Assembly: GCA_017416855.1 (NCBI GenBank) | Contig: JAFQAZ010000022.1 | Coordinates: forward strand, 1 to 41,674 | Source of the DNA: Clostridia bacterium | GTDB taxonomy: Bacteria; Bacillota; Clostridia; UBA1381; UBA9506 | Length of the DNA: 41,674 bases | Reading direction: 5' to 3' | Shown here: positions 1 to 8,899 of the stretch, one piece after another | How positions within the stretch are numbered: position 1 is the first letter of the stretch | How the letters are laid out: each line of letters opens with the position of its first letter | Notes under the pieces: model-generated | What the model saw: only the letters and a program-made list of their open reading frames with translations | Told to the model about the DNA's origin: nothing | The model's database searches: none | Made by a program: the position numbers and the translations under genes

Positions 1-53
1 ATTAAAAATATGCTTGAATTAATTATATCATATTTTTTAACAAAATTCAATAT

Positions 54-101
54 TATAACAAAAAACCGAACAATCCAGACTGTCATCTAAATCATTCGGT
101 T
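54..101 (-). terminator. Probable terminator of tRNA-Glu
   Basis: On the minus strand, just after the tRNA 3' end, AACCGAA (101-95) can pair with TTCGGTT (70-64) across a 24-nt loop, and a run of T follows. The long loop makes it weaker than the other terminators in this window. Confidence 0.5.
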
Positions 102-105
102 TCTA

Positions 106-180
106 TGGTGACCCGTAGGGGACTCGAACCCCTGTTTTCGCCGTGAGAGGGCGACGTCTTAACCGCTTGACCAACAGGCC
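106..180 (-). tRNA. tRNA-Glu (anticodon CTC)
   Basis: The minus strand folds as a complete 75-nt cloverleaf. The 7-bp acceptor stem begins GGCCTGT, the T arm contains GGTTCGAGTCC, and the anticodon stem TCGCC/GGCGA closes the loop CTCTCAC, giving anticodon CTC for GAG (Glu) codons. The discriminator base is A and the CCA end is encoded (106-108). It has its own promoter at 201-229 and a hairpin terminator on the other side, so it looks like a single-gene transcript. Confidence 0.93.
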
Positions 181-200
181 GTATTCAATTAACATAGGAT

Positions 201-229
201 ATTTTAACACAACATTGCCCATATTGCAA
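201..229 (-). promoter_or_regulatory. Promoter of tRNA-Glu
   Basis: Minus-strand TTGCAA (229-224), 17-nt spacer, TAAAAT (206-201). The -10 ends about 20 nt before the mature tRNA 5' end, which leaves room for a short 5' leader removed by RNase P. Confidence 0.7.
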
Positions 230-295
230 GTACTTTTTTAATTTTTGCAGTAAATAATTTACATTGAGAAGGGTTTGTGTTAAAATGAAACTACC

Positions 296-400
296 AAAAA
301 GCCTTCCCTGTGCAAGGGAAGGTGACACGTGAAGCGTGACGGAAGGGTTGTAAAAACAATTCCTCATTCAGCCTAATAGCCGACAGTCCCTCCCATGTCC
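296..400. repeat. Hairpin-rich dispersed repeat (MITE/REP-like)
   Basis: The segment holds a perfect 8-bp hairpin (302-309 with 315-322, 5-nt loop), a second hairpin (326-330 with 334-338), and an imperfect inverted pair around GGAAGGGTTGT (341-351) and ACAATTCCTC. No ORF or promoter is convincing here. The arrangement resembles the non-coding repeats scattered between genes in many Clostridia genomes; that is recalled resemblance, and copy number cannot be judged from one window. Confidence 0.5.
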
Positions 401-455
401 GGAATAGGTATTACACAAGGGAACCTATAATAAAAAACTAAACGAAGGTGCAACT

Positions 456-1079
456 ATGACAAATAAAGAACGCAGAGACAAAGGCCTTGCCTATATCGCC
501 GAGCCTGCTATCTGGCAGGAGTTGGCCGACTGCCGCAAAAAGCTGAAAAAAGCAAGCAAAATTAATCCCTGGAAATATGATAAAATGGAAAAAGCTATGA
601 AAAAGGTGATTCCAGACTCAGAAAACCTTGTCATCGTCTTCCCTTTTTATTGCGAATACGGCACCCATATCCGATTGGGCAAAAACTTTTTTGCCAACTA
701 TAACTGCACAATGATTGATGTAGCCCAAATCACCATCGGAGAGAACTGTATGTTCGGCCCCAATGTTTCCTTATACACCGCCGGTCACCCCATTCACCCG
801 GCAACCCGGAACAGCACCTATGAATACGGCAAACCCATCACCATTGGCGATAATTGCTGGATTGGGGGCAGCACCACCATCGTTCCTGGCGTCACAATCG
901 GCAACAACGTGGTGGTTGGAGCCGGCAGCATAGTGACTCGCGACTTGCCCGATAATGTTGTGGCAGTGGGCAACCCCTGCCGTATCCTGCGACAAATTAC
1001 CGAGGATGACTGCCGCCTGCTTTTCAAAAAAGAGGAAATCGATGCAGAAGCCTGGGCAGAAATTATGAAAAAAGGGTAA
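456..1079 (+). CDS. maa: Sugar O-acetyltransferase (maltose/galactoside type)
   Basis: A 207-residue protein of the LacA/Maa family, which transfers acetyl from acetyl-CoA to a hydroxyl of maltose, glucose or galactosides in the cytoplasm. Residues 1-55 form the helical Maa N-terminal domain. Residues about 70-185 carry left-handed beta-helix hexapeptide repeats ([29 protein letters not shown]), and YTAGHPIH places the catalytic His at 111. Length is normal for the family (about 180-210). The ATG follows GAAGGTG with suitable spacing. It stands alone, with the pheS T-box transcript starting about 40 nt downstream. The true acceptor sugar cannot be read from sequence; maa is the closest label. 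Confidence 0.88.
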   Translation: MTNKERRDKGLAYIAEPAIWQELADCRKKLKKASKINPWKYDKMEKAMKKVIPDSENLVIVFPFYCEYGTHIRLGKNFFANYNCTMIDVAQITIGENCMFGPNVSLYTAGHPIHPATRNSTYEYGKPITIGDNCWIGGSTTIVPGVTIGNNVVVGAGSIVTRDLPDNVVAVGNPCRILRQITEDDCRLLFKKEEIDAEAWAEIMKKG

Positions 1080-1085
1080 AAAAGC

Positions 1086-1114
1086 CTTGCAAAAATCCAA
1101 ATTTTGTGGTACAA
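1086..1114 (+). promoter_or_regulatory. Promoter of the pheST T-box transcript
   Basis: TTGCAA (1086-1091), 17-nt spacer, TACAAT (1109-1114). It lies just after the acetyltransferase stop and directly ahead of the T-box leader, so the start point should fall near 1121. Confidence 0.8.
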
Positions 1115-1120
1115 TACCTT

Positions 1121-1385
1121 ACGTATGATGAATAAAAGCAATGAAAAGGCAAAGTAAAGCCGCCAACACCTCAAAAAGAGAGAATTTCTCACCGGGCTGA
1201 AAGGAAATTCGGTTAAAGGCGCGCTCGAAATTTCACCTTGGAGCTGCACAGTTGAAAGCTTTTAGTAGGCTGTGCCGGATCTGCGACCGTTATGCGCCAA
1301 TTAAGTCGGGTAAAACCGAAAAATAAGGGTGGTACCGCGTACGATTTTATCGTCCGTCCCTTTGTGGGACGGGCGTTTTTTATTG
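1121..1385 (+). promoter_or_regulatory. T-box riboswitch, Phe specifier (TTC)
   Basis: The untranslated leader contains the canonical T-box AGGGTGGTACCGCG (1326-1339), which pairs with the acceptor end of uncharged tRNA in the antiterminator. A strong terminator follows: a 10-bp stem (1351-1360 with 1366-1375) and a T run. In Stem I the specifier context CTCGAAATTTCACCTTGGAG places codon TTC (Phe) at 1232-1234, which fits the downstream pheS-pheT. Uncharged tRNA-Phe would favour read-through. The whole space between the acetyltransferase and pheS is accounted for by this element and its promoter. Confidence 0.95.
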
Positions 1386-1409
1386 TGTATAGTCGAAAGG
1401 AGAATATAT

Positions 1410-2429
1410 ATGAAAAATCAGCTACTTTCTATGAAAGAAAAAGCAGAAAACGCTTTGAAAAATGCTAAAAATCTGCAGGACTTGGAGGATATCCGTGTCG
1501 GATTGTTAGGCAAAAAAGGTGAACTCACTGCCATTTTGCGTGGCATGGGTGGTCTTTCTGCCGAAGAACGTCCCATCATCGGTCAGCTCGCCAACGAAGT
1601 CCGCAGCTTTATTGAAGAAAAAATTGAGGCTCAAAAGTCTGTGTTGTTGGCCGCTGAACGCAGTGAAAAATTAAAGGCTGAAACCCTGGACGTAACCATG
1701 GGCGGCCGCACACCAATCATCGGCAAAACCCATCCCTTAACCACTGTTTTAGATGAAGTTAAAAACATTTTCGTGGGTATGGGCTTCTCCATTGCCGAAG
1801 GTCCCGAGGTAGAATATGACTACTATAACTTCGAAGCTTTGAACATCCCGAAAGATCATCCTGCCCGCGACACACAGGATACTTTCTATATTAACGATAA
1901 CGTAGTGCTCCGTTCCCAGACCTCTTCAGTGCAGATTCGTGTTATGGAAGAGCAAAAGCCTCCCATCCGTGTCATCGCTCCGGGTCGTGTATACCGTAGT
2001 GATGCTGTGGATGCTACCCACTCTCCTGTTTTCCACCAGATTGAGGGGTTGGTAGTTGATAAGGGCATCACCATGGGTGACTTAAAGGGCACCTTGGAAA
2101 CCTTTATGAAAACCCTCTATGGTAACGATGCTGTGCTCCGTTTCCGTCCCCACCACTTCCCCTTCACCGAACCTAGTGCCGAAGTTGACGTTTCCTGCTT
2201 CGTTTGTGGCGGTAAGGGTTGCCGTGTTTGTAAGGGCGAAGGCTTTATCGAGCTGTTGGGCGCCGGTATGGTTCACCCCAAAGTGTTAGAGCGTTGCGGT
2301 ATTGATACCTCTGTTTACAGCGGTTTCGCCTTTGGCTTAGGCTTAGAGCGTATTGTTATGCGTCGTATGAACATTGATGATATGCGTCACTTATACGAAA
2401 ACGACCTGCGCTTTTTAAATCAGTTTTAA
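1410..2429 (+). CDS. pheS: Phenylalanyl-tRNA synthetase alpha subunit
   Basis: A 339-residue catalytic subunit of the alpha2-beta2 enzyme that charges tRNA-Phe. The N-terminal coiled coil (about 1-85) binds tRNA. The class II core follows, with motif 2 ([22 protein letters not shown]), the Phe pocket region ([14 protein letters not shown]) and motif 3 ([13 protein letters not shown]). [18 protein letters not shown] insert supplies four cysteines, a common bacterial variation. The start is the ATG after AAAGGAGA at 1396-1403; the frame stays open into the T-box, but that part is leader RNA. pheT follows after 28 nt in the same transcript. Confidence 0.97.
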   Translation: MKNQLLSMKEKAENALKNAKNLQDLEDIRVGLLGKKGELTAILRGMGGLSAEERPIIGQLANEVRSFIEEKIEAQKSVLLAAERSEKLKAETLDVTMGGRTPIIGKTHPLTTVLDEVKNIFVGMGFSIAEGPEVEYDYYNFEALNIPKDHPARDTQDTFYINDNVVLRSQTSSVQIRVMEEQKPPIRVIAPGRVYRSDAVDATHSPVFHQIEGLVVDKGITMGDLKGTLETFMKTLYGNDAVLRFRPHHFPFTEPSAEVDVSCFVCGGKGCRVCKGEGFIELLGAGMVHPKVLERCGIDTSVYSGFAFGLGLERIVMRRMNIDDMRHLYENDLRFLNQF

Positions 2430-2457
2430 GGCTCGCTGAAAGAAAGGAGAATAAACA

Positions 2458-4830
2458 ATGAAAATACCTATGAGTTGGCTCAATGACTATACAGACGTAA
2501 ACGGCATCACCCCCTTAGAATATAACCACGCAATGACTATGACAGGCTCTAAAGTTGAGGGCATTGAAAACCCCGGCGAAAACCTGTTGAATGTTGTCAC
2601 CGGTAAAATTTTAGAAATCACTCAGCATCCTGATGCTGATAAACTGGTAGTTTGTCAGATTAATGTTGGGGATAAAACCCTGCAGATTGTCACTGGTGCC
2701 CCCAATGTTAAGGTGGGTCAGACCGTGCCCGTTGCGTTAGACGGCGCCCTACTCCCCGATGGCACCAAAATCAAAACCGGTAAACTCCGCGGTGTTGAAT
2801 CCGCCGGTATGCTCTGTTCTTATGAAGAACTGGGTATGTCCGAAGCCGATTTCCCCGACGCTGAATACGGCATCTTGATTTTAGACGATTCTCTGCCGGC
2901 CGGTATGGACATCCGTGATGTATTTCACTTAAACGAAAACATTGTTGATTTTGAAATCACCTCCAACCGTCCCGACTGTCTGTCTGTAATCGGTTTAGCT
3001 CGTGAAACAGCTGTAACCTTCGGCAAACCTTTTACAGTAAAAACACCAGAAGTGAAAGGTTGCGGTGGCGATATTAAGGACTACGTTTCCATTTCCGTTG
3101 AAGATACCGAAGGTTGCCTTCGTTATTGCGGAAAGGTGGCTAAAAACATTAAAATCAGTCCCTCTCCCCAATGGATGCAAAAGCGCCTTAAAGCTTGCGG
3201 CATTCGTGCCATTAACAACATTGTGGATATCACCAACTACATTATGCTGGAATACGGTCAGCCTATGCACGCCTTTGACCTGCGCGATTTAGAAGGTAGT
3301 GCCGTTTGCGTTCGTCGTGCCAAAGCCGGTGAAACACTGACTACTTTAGACGATGTTGAACGTATCTTAGATGATTCTATGCTGATGATTTGCGACGGCA
3401 AAAAGCCGGTTGGCGTTGCCGGCGTTATGGGTGGTCAGAACTCGGAAATCAAGGATGACACCACTACCATTTTATTTGAATCGGCTACCTTCAAGGCCCC
3501 TATGGTTCGTAAAACAGCCAGAAAATTAGGCCTCAGAACCGAAAGCTCTTCCCGCTATGAAAAAGGTCTTGATCCCGAAAACACCCTGCCCGCCATTATG
3601 CGTGCCTGCGAACTGATTGAAGAACTGGGCTGCGGTGAAATTGTAGACGGCATCATTGATATCTACGGTCAGAAGGAAGAACCTAACGTCATTCCTTTCG
3701 ACCCTGAAAAAATCAACAAATTCTTAGGCACCGATATCGACCGCAAGTTTATGGAAGATACCCTTCGTGCTCTAGACTTTGTCGTAAACAAAGATTCTGT
3801 TATTCCTCCCTCCTTCCGTAAGGATGTGGAAGGCTTTGCCGATGTAGCAGAGGAAATTTTAAGAATTTACGGCTATGACAAAATCCCCTCAACCTTAATG
3901 TGCGGCGAAACCGCTCACAGCGTGAAAACCCCGTCACAGAAGTTAGAGGATAAGGTGAAGGAACTGCTCTGTGCCTGCAGCATGAATGAAATTGTCACCT
4001 TCAGTTTCACCAATCCCAACTATTTTGATAAGCTGTGTCTGGCGGCTGACAGTCCTTTGCGTAACACTGTTACCATCAGCAATCCTTTGGGCGAAGAAAA
4101 CTCCGTAATGCGCACCACCGCCATCCATTCCATGATGGAAACCGTGGCAAGAAATATCAACTTTAAAAATGATTCTGCCAAGCTCTTCGAGTTGGCAACC
4201 ATTTACCTCCCCACCGAAGAAGGCAAACTGCCGGAAGAACGCCGTGTGATTTCCTTAGGTATTTACGGTGCCTGCGATTTCTTCGATTTAAAGGGCATTG
4301 TAGAAGCTTTGTTCGACGGTGTCGGTCTTTCTTCTGCACAGTTCCGTCCTGAAACCGAGAATCCCACCTTCCATCCTGGCCGTTGCGCTTCCATTTGTGT
4401 AGGCAAAAAGGAAATTGGTATTCTGGGTCAGATTCATCCCGCGGTTTGCGATAACTACGGTGTAGATAAAGAAATTTATGTGGCTCAGATTAACCTGCCC
4501 GACATTTTAACCTATGCCAAGAACAACAAAACCTATCAGCCTCTGCCCAAATACCCGGCAGTGAACCGAGACCTGGCTCTCATTGTGGATGACAGCGTAC
4601 TGGCAGCTGATATTGAAACCGTGATTAAGAAAAAGGCTAAAAAACTGTTCGCCGGCTTAACCCTGTTCGATGTCTATAAGGGCAAACAGGTGCCTGAAAG
4701 CAAAAAATCTATGGCGTATTCCTTAAAACTCCAGTCTATGGAAAAAACCCTGACAGATGTAGAGGTAAACGAAATTGTTCAGGAAGTTCTTACCGCTCTG
4801 GAAAAGGAACTGGGCGCAACCTTACGCTAA
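2458..4830 (+). CDS. pheT: Phenylalanyl-tRNA synthetase beta subunit
   Basis: A 790-residue beta subunit, full length for bacteria. Domains in order: an EMAP/tRNA-binding OB fold (about 40-150, with HPDADKL), the B3/B4 editing region that hydrolyses Tyr-tRNA-Phe (about 210-400), the B5 domain, the class II-like core, and a C-terminal ferredoxin-fold anticodon-binding domain (about 695-790, KYPAVNRDLALIVDD). It follows pheS with a GAAAGGAGA ribosome site and shares the T-box control. Confidence 0.97.
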   Translation: MKIPMSWLNDYTDVNGITPLEYNHAMTMTGSKVEGIENPGENLLNVVTGKILEITQHPDADKLVVCQINVGDKTLQIVTGAPNVKVGQTVPVALDGALLPDGTKIKTGKLRGVESAGMLCSYEELGMSEADFPDAEYGILILDDSLPAGMDIRDVFHLNENIVDFEITSNRPDCLSVIGLARETAVTFGKPFTVKTPEVKGCGGDIKDYVSISVEDTEGCLRYCGKVAKNIKISPSPQWMQKRLKACGIRAINNIVDITNYIMLEYGQPMHAFDLRDLEGSAVCVRRAKAGETLTTLDDVERILDDSMLMICDGKKPVGVAGVMGGQNSEIKDDTTTILFESATFKAPMVRKTARKLGLRTESSSRYEKGLDPENTLPAIMRACELIEELGCGEIVDGIIDIYGQKEEPNVIPFDPEKINKFLGTDIDRKFMEDTLRALDFVVNKDSVIPPSFRKDVEGFADVAEEILRIYGYDKIPSTLMCGETAHSVKTPSQKLEDKVKELLCACSMNEIVTFSFTNPNYFDKLCLAADSPLRNTVTISNPLGEENSVMRTTAIHSMMETVARNINFKNDSAKLFELATIYLPTEEGKLPEERRVISLGIYGACDFFDLKGIVEALFDGVGLSSAQFRPETENPTFHPGRCASICVGKKEIGILGQIHPAVCDNYGVDKEIYVAQINLPDILTYAKNNKTYQPLPKYPAVNRDLALIVDDSVLAADIETVIKKKAKKLFAGLTLFDVYKGKQVPESKKSMAYSLKLQSMEKTLTDVEVNEIVQEVLTALEKELGATLR

Positions 4831-4851
4831 GTAAAATAATCCGATATTTTT

Positions 4852-4872
4852 GGGGCACGGTTACCGTGCCCC
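4852..4872 (+). terminator. Hairpin after pheT
   Basis: A perfect 9-bp GC-rich stem GGGGCACGG/CCGTGCCCC with a TTA loop, 21 nt after the pheT stop. Only a weak T tract follows (CTTCTAAAATTATTT), so termination may be partial and aroC may receive some read-through. Confidence 0.55.
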
Positions 4873-4915
4873 CTTCTAAAATTATTTACATTCTGTAAAA
4901 CAGGAGGGAGCCTAT

Positions 4916-6022
4916 ATGGCAAACATATTTGGCAACTGCATTAAACTTTCAATCTTTGGTGAATCCCATTCCGATGCCATTGGTGTGGTATTGGATGGTT
5001 TGCCGGCAGGTCTTCCCATTGATATGGAGAATATCCAAAAGGAAATGGCACGGCGTGCACCAGGTCAGAATCGGTTTTCTACCCCCCGGAAAGAGTCTGA
5101 CATTCCTAAGATTGTCAGCGGTCACTTCCAGGGCAAAACCACCGGCACACCCCTTTGTGCTTTTATTGAAAATACCAATACCCGCTCCAAAGATTATCAG
5201 CCGGAATTATTACGCCCCTCTCATGCGGATTATACTGCTTTTATGCGCTATCACGGCTTTAGTGACTACCGCGGCGGCGGCCATTTTTCCGGTCGCTTAA
5301 CAGCACCTTTGGTTTTTGCCGGTGCTATATTAAAGCCCTATTTGGCATCACAGGGCATCGAGATTTTTGCCCATATCAAATCCTTAGGAACCGAAAAAGA
5401 CGCCGTCTTCGATGCTGTTTGCCCCAATATAGAGGTTTGTCGCAGCATTCAAAACCACGAACTCGCCGTTTTGGATGAAACCATCATCCCTGCCTATACA
5501 AAACTGATTGACAATGCCAGAGAAAACTGTGATTCTGTGGGTGGCGTAATTGAAGCATTGATTACCAATGCCCCTGCCGGTTTAGGTTCTCCTTTCTTCG
5601 AATCCGTCGAAAGCAGACTCTCGGCTATGTTGTTCTCCATTCCTGCTGTTAAAGGAGTGGAATTCGGCACCGGCTTTGGTATAACAGAACTTTTGGGCAG
5701 CGAGGCAAATGATGCATTTTGCTTAGAAAAAGGCAAAATTAAAACCAAAACAAACCATAACGGCGGTATCAACGGCGGCATCACAAATGGTATGCCTTTG
5801 GTCTTTTCTGTCGCTGTCAAGCCTACTCCCTCTATCAGCAAACCGCAAAAAACCGTAAATATCGAAACTCAAACTGAAGAAACCATTGCCATTCACGGCC
5901 GTCACGATCCCTGCATTGTGCCCCGTGCCGTTTGTGTCATTGAAGCAGCCGCCGCCATCGTAATGGCAGATTTATTACTGGAAGCAAAAACCTATGCCGA
6001 ACCGGCAACGAAAAGAGATTAA
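4916..6022 (+). CDS. aroC: Chorismate synthase
   Basis: A 368-residue FMN-dependent lyase that converts 5-enolpyruvylshikimate 3-phosphate to chorismate, the last shared step of aromatic biosynthesis. The N-terminus GNCIKLSIFGESHSDAIGVVLDG and the RPSHADYTAFMRYHGFSDYRGGGHFSGR block are hallmark FMN/substrate regions, and the late GRHDPCIVPRAV motif is present. Length is typical (350-390). The ATG follows AGGAGGGAG. It sits alone from the rest of the shikimate pathway but next to pheST, which uses the downstream product Phe. Confidence 0.96.
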   Translation: MANIFGNCIKLSIFGESHSDAIGVVLDGLPAGLPIDMENIQKEMARRAPGQNRFSTPRKESDIPKIVSGHFQGKTTGTPLCAFIENTNTRSKDYQPELLRPSHADYTAFMRYHGFSDYRGGGHFSGRLTAPLVFAGAILKPYLASQGIEIFAHIKSLGTEKDAVFDAVCPNIEVCRSIQNHELAVLDETIIPAYTKLIDNARENCDSVGGVIEALITNAPAGLGSPFFESVESRLSAMLFSIPAVKGVEFGTGFGITELLGSEANDAFCLEKGKIKTKTNHNGGINGGITNGMPLVFSVAVKPTPSISKPQKTVNIETQTEETIAIHGRHDPCIVPRAVCVIEAAAAIVMADLLLEAKTYAEPATKRD

Positions 6023-6120
6023 CAGAATAAACACCCAACTGCTCACCTTGTTTGATTGTTTAAAAATAAATGCTCATATTCAAACAGCTTGCCTCATAGA
6101 GTATAACGAGGTGAGCATAT

Positions 6121-6708
6121 ATGATGGGATATATCTGGGGCGGTATGATTATCACCGCCTTTTTCTTTAGCTTCTTAACCGGCAACATCGAAACCGTAGC
6201 ACAAAGTGCTTTAACCGGTGCGGAAAATGCCGTAGAAATGGCTATGGGTTTGTTGGGTATGATGTGTTTCTGGTCGGGCCTTTTAGAAATCGCCAAGCGC
6301 GCCGGACTAACAGAAAAACTGGCAAAATGTATCAGACCATTAACAAAACTGCTATTTCCGAAATTAAATCCTGATTCTCCGGCTGTTACTGCTATGGTTA
6401 TGAATATGACCGCCAATTTTTTGGGTCTTTCCAATGCAGCCACACCCTTAGGGCTTGCAGCTATGACAGAGCTTGATAAAATCAATTCCAAAAAACACAT
6501 AGCATCTGACGAAATGTGTATGTTCGTGGTAATTAACACCGCTTCCATTACCTTAATCCCCACCACAGTCATTACTCTTCGTGCCGCCGCAGGCTCCGCT
6601 GATCCTTTTGGCATTATCGTACCCGTGTGGATTTGTTCCATTCTGGCACTGACGGTAGGTGTCATCACCGCCAAAATCCTTTCCAAAGGAAAAGGGAGGC
6701 GGCTATAA
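6121..6708 (+). CDS. spmA: Spore maturation protein A
   Basis: A 195-residue integral membrane protein with the nucleoside-recognition (Gate) fold and about five hydrophobic segments. Conserved stretches include TALTGAENAVEMAMGLLGMMCFWSGLLEI-like residues 30-58 and NMTANFLGLSNAATPLG. In Bacillus, SpmA and SpmB are needed for spore core dehydration. The ATG follows GAGGTGAG; the next in-frame codon is also ATG. Its stop overlaps the spmB start by one base (TAATG), so the two are translationally coupled. The ribosome site lies in an inverted repeat with 6041-6048. Confidence 0.9.
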   Translation: MMGYIWGGMIITAFFFSFLTGNIETVAQSALTGAENAVEMAMGLLGMMCFWSGLLEIAKRAGLTEKLAKCIRPLTKLLFPKLNPDSPAVTAMVMNMTANFLGLSNAATPLGLAAMTELDKINSKKHIASDEMCMFVVINTASITLIPTTVITLRAAAGSADPFGIIVPVWICSILALTVGVITAKILSKGKGRRL

Positions 6709-7232
6709 TGCTCAAGTACTGTTCGGTTATGATTATGCCTGCTGTTTTTGTATTGATCATCAGTTATGGCTATGCAAATAGAGTAGATGTGTTCAACGCC
6801 TTTTTAGACGGCGCCAAAAGCGGCCTGAAAACTCTGTTCGGCATTCTGCCGGCTTTGGTGGGCCTTATGGCCGCCATTTCTATGTTCCGTGCCTCAGGTG
6901 CTTTGCAGTTCTTAACCGGTTTACTCTCGCCCTTCACAAATCATGTCGGGATTCCGTCGGAAATTATGCCCCTTGCCCTGCTCCGGCCTGTGTCCGGTAG
7001 TGGCTCTCTGGCCTTAGTAAACGACCTATTCAAAACTGCTGGCCCGGATTCTCTGGCCGGACGAATTGCTTCCGTCATTATGGGTTCCACCGAAACCACC
7101 TTTTATACATTGGCGGTGTATTATGGCTCCGTAAACATTCGCCGCACCCGCCACACCTTGCCGGCTGCTTTACTGGCAGACCTCACCGGCATTCTGGCCG
7201 GAACTCTAATTTGTTTATTATTTTATCATTAA
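6708..7232 (+). CDS. spmB: Spore maturation protein B
   Basis: A 174-residue membrane partner of SpmA, in the same Gate-domain family. About four to five transmembrane helices are visible, with conserved GLMAAISMFRASGAL, PLALLRPVSGSGSLAL and MGSTETTFYTLAVYYGSV motifs. The start is the ATG overlapping the spmA stop, with GGGAGG 8 nt upstream; the open frame extending earlier into spmA is not used. A separate 16-nt gap leads to the flavin reductase, which may ride on the same transcript. Confidence 0.92.
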   Translation: MLKYCSVMIMPAVFVLIISYGYANRVDVFNAFLDGAKSGLKTLFGILPALVGLMAAISMFRASGALQFLTGLLSPFTNHVGIPSEIMPLALLRPVSGSGSLALVNDLFKTAGPDSLAGRIASVIMGSTETTFYTLAVYYGSVNIRRTRHTLPAALLADLTGILAGTLICLLFYH

Positions 7233-7248
7233 CATAAGGAGTAAAACT

Positions 7249-7761
7249 ATGAGTCAATTTTATGAAATTACACCTGAACAAATCGAAAAGAACCCCTTTA
7301 CCATGATTGATAAGGAATGGATGCTCATCGGTGCCGAAAAGGATGGCAAAGTTAACGCTATGACCGCTTCCTGGGGTGGCGTCGGCGTTTTATGGTATAA
7401 AAACGTTGCCTTTACCTTTATCCGTCCCCAACGCTACACCCGTGAGTTGGTGGATGCTTCCGACCGTTTCTCTCTCACCTTCTTTGATGAAAGCCACCGT
7501 GAAACCTTAGGTTATTTCGGCAAAGTTAGCGGCAGAGATGAGGACAAAATAGCAAAATCCGGCTTAACCGTCGATCATATCGAAGGCACACCATACTTCA
7601 AAGAAGCCAATTTGGTCATCATCTGCAAAAAAATCTACGCCGACGAAATTAAACCTGAAAACATTATCATACCGGAATTTGATGAAAAAGTTTATCCGAA
7701 TAAAGACTACCATAAAGTATACATTGGTGAAATTGTAAAAGTCTTAGCTAAGATAGACTAA
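7249..7761 (+). CDS. Flavin reductase-like (flavoredoxin) protein
   Basis: A 170-residue protein with the FMN-binding split-barrel fold of the flavin reductase/flavoredoxin family. Such proteins bind FMN and pass electrons from NAD(P)H or partner proteins. MTASWGGVGVLWYKNVAFTF and RYTRELVDASDRFSLTFF match the family's FMN-binding core. The ATG follows AAGGAG. It is 16 nt after spmB and ends at a strong bidirectional terminator. The physiological electron partner is not deducible. Confidence 0.85.
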   Translation: MSQFYEITPEQIEKNPFTMIDKEWMLIGAEKDGKVNAMTASWGGVGVLWYKNVAFTFIRPQRYTRELVDASDRFSLTFFDESHRETLGYFGKVSGRDEDKIAKSGLTVDHIEGTPYFKEANLVIICKKIYADEIKPENIIIPEFDEKVYPNKDYHKVYIGEIVKVLAKID

Positions 7762-7772
7762 AACAAAAAAGC

Positions 7773-7805
7773 AAAAAGCCGAAGGGTTAAACCCTTCGGC
7801 TTTTT
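7773..7805. terminator. Bidirectional terminator between flavin reductase and rplL
   Basis: A perfect 15-bp stem (7773-7787 with 7791-7805, core GCCGAAGGG) with a 3-nt loop. A runs on one side and T runs on the other let it stop transcripts from both convergent genes. Confidence 0.95.
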
Positions 7806-7820
7806 AATGTTAAAGTAAAA

Positions 7821-8198
7821 TTACTTTAAGGTTACTTTAGCGCCAACTTCTTCCAGCTTAGCTTTGATAGCTTCAGCATCTTCTTTGCCAACGCCTTCCT
7901 TCAGAACCTTCGGAGCGCCGTCTACAGCTTCCTTAGCTTCTTTCAGGCCCAGACCGGTGATCTCACGAACAACCTTGATAACCTTAATCTTTTCAGCACC
8001 AGCATCGGTCAGTTCAACATCAAAGTCGGACTTTTCTTCAGCTGCAGCAGCAGCGCCAGGAGCAGCAGCACCTACAACTGCTACAGGAGCAGCAGCGCTT
8101 ACGCCAAATTCTTCTTCAATAGCCTTTACCAGTTCAGATAATTCAATAACGGTGAGAGCTTTAATCTCTTCAATTAAAGCAGCAATTTTTTCGCTCAT
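7821..8198 (-). CDS. rplL: 50S ribosomal protein L7/L12
   Basis: A 125-residue stalk protein that recruits translation GTPases. The N-terminal dimerisation helix region (1-35), an alanine-rich hinge (about 36-55) and the C-terminal factor-binding domain ([20 protein letters not shown]) are all present. An AGGAGG ribosome site lies ahead of the ATG at 8198. It follows rplJ and is the last gene of this minus-strand cluster: a strong terminator comes next, where many Firmicutes would have rpoB. Confidence 0.98.
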   Translation of the reverse strand: MSEKIAALIEEIKALTVIELSELVKAIEEEFGVSAAAPVAVVGAAAPGAAAAAEEKSDFDVELTDAGAEKIKVIKVVREITGLGLKEAKEAVDGAPKVLKEGVGKEDAEAIKAKLEEVGAKVTLK

Positions 8199-8238
8199 TG
8201 TTTTTTCCTCCTAAATATTTTAGTTAATAAAATTTAAA

Positions 8239-8739
8239 TTAAGCAGTTTCTTTCTGTTCTCTAACAGCATCGATAGCTCTTGCCAGACCAGCGATGACAG
8301 AGTTGAGGCCACCAGCCAGCATAGCATATAAGGTATCTTTTGAAGGGATTTTAGAAAGTGCAACAACTTCGTCAACAGACATTGCCTTGCCTTCCATAAA
8401 ACCAGCTTTGATTTCCAGATTGCTGTTCTTTTCTGCAAAATCTGCTAATACTCTTGCAGGAGCAACAACATCATCATAGCTCAAAGCCAAAGCAGTAGGA
8501 CCGTTTAAAACCTCGTCAAATTCTGTATAACCAATACGGTTAGCAGCAAAACGAGTCAGAGTGTTTTTAACAACAGCATATTCGATACCGGCTGCACGCA
8601 GCTCGTTTCTCAGCTTTGTATCCTCTTCAACGGTTAAACCACGGTAGTCAACCATAACGCCGGCAACTGCTTTCTGCATTTTGTCAGCCAATGAATCAAC
8701 AACCAGTTTCTTCTGTTCCAAAATCTTTTCACTAGGCAT
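8239..8739 (-). CDS. rplJ: 50S ribosomal protein L10
   Basis: A 166-residue base of the ribosomal stalk, binding 23S rRNA and the L7/L12 dimers. GVMVDYRGLTVEEDTKLRNELR and YAVVKNTLTRFA are family hallmarks, and the C-terminal helix that carries L12 is intact. The ATG at 8739 (MPSEKILEQK) has GAGGTGA upstream; an earlier in-frame start at 8763 would run into the leader and is not used. Expression should be fed back by L10-(L12)4 binding to the leader at 8764-8894. Confidence 0.97.
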   Translation of the reverse strand: MPSEKILEQKKLVVDSLADKMQKAVAGVMVDYRGLTVEEDTKLRNELRAAGIEYAVVKNTLTRFAANRIGYTEFDEVLNGPTALALSYDDVVAPARVLADFAEKNSNLEIKAGFMEGKAMSVDEVVALSKIPSKDTLYAMLAGGLNSVIAGLARAIDAVREQKETA

Positions 8740-8763
8740 TTTAAATTTCACCTCACCGTTCAA

Positions 8764-8894
8764 ATTAAAATAAGGCTTTTCTCCGCAAACGAAGAAAAGC
8801 CTTTTATGCTTTCATAAAATCGCTCTCCTCGGTTGGCGCTTTCGCATTATATCCTTTCGGACACCAACTGTCTGCGGAAAATATTTAACTAACA
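8764..8894 (-). promoter_or_regulatory. Ribosomal protein L10 leader
   Basis: The transcribed region between the rplJ promoter and rplJ is about 130 nt and highly structured. It ends with a 10-bp hairpin (8794-8803 with 8772-8781) followed by TATTTTAATTT just before the rplJ ribosome site, which looks like an attenuator. Position and architecture match the L10 leader known from Bacillus-type rplJL operons, where the L10-L12 complex binds to repress. Confidence 0.8.
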
Positions 8895-8899
8895 AAGTT

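Noticed and set aside
771-1249. Long open frames on the minus strand across the acetyltransferase and T-box
   Set aside because: They mirror the acetyltransferase gene or run through the T-box leader, and none has a ribosome site or a recognisable protein.
1329-1409. In-frame upstream extension of pheS
   Set aside because: It lies in the T-box antiterminator/terminator region. The ATG at 1410 has a proper ribosome site and matches the normal PheS N-terminus.
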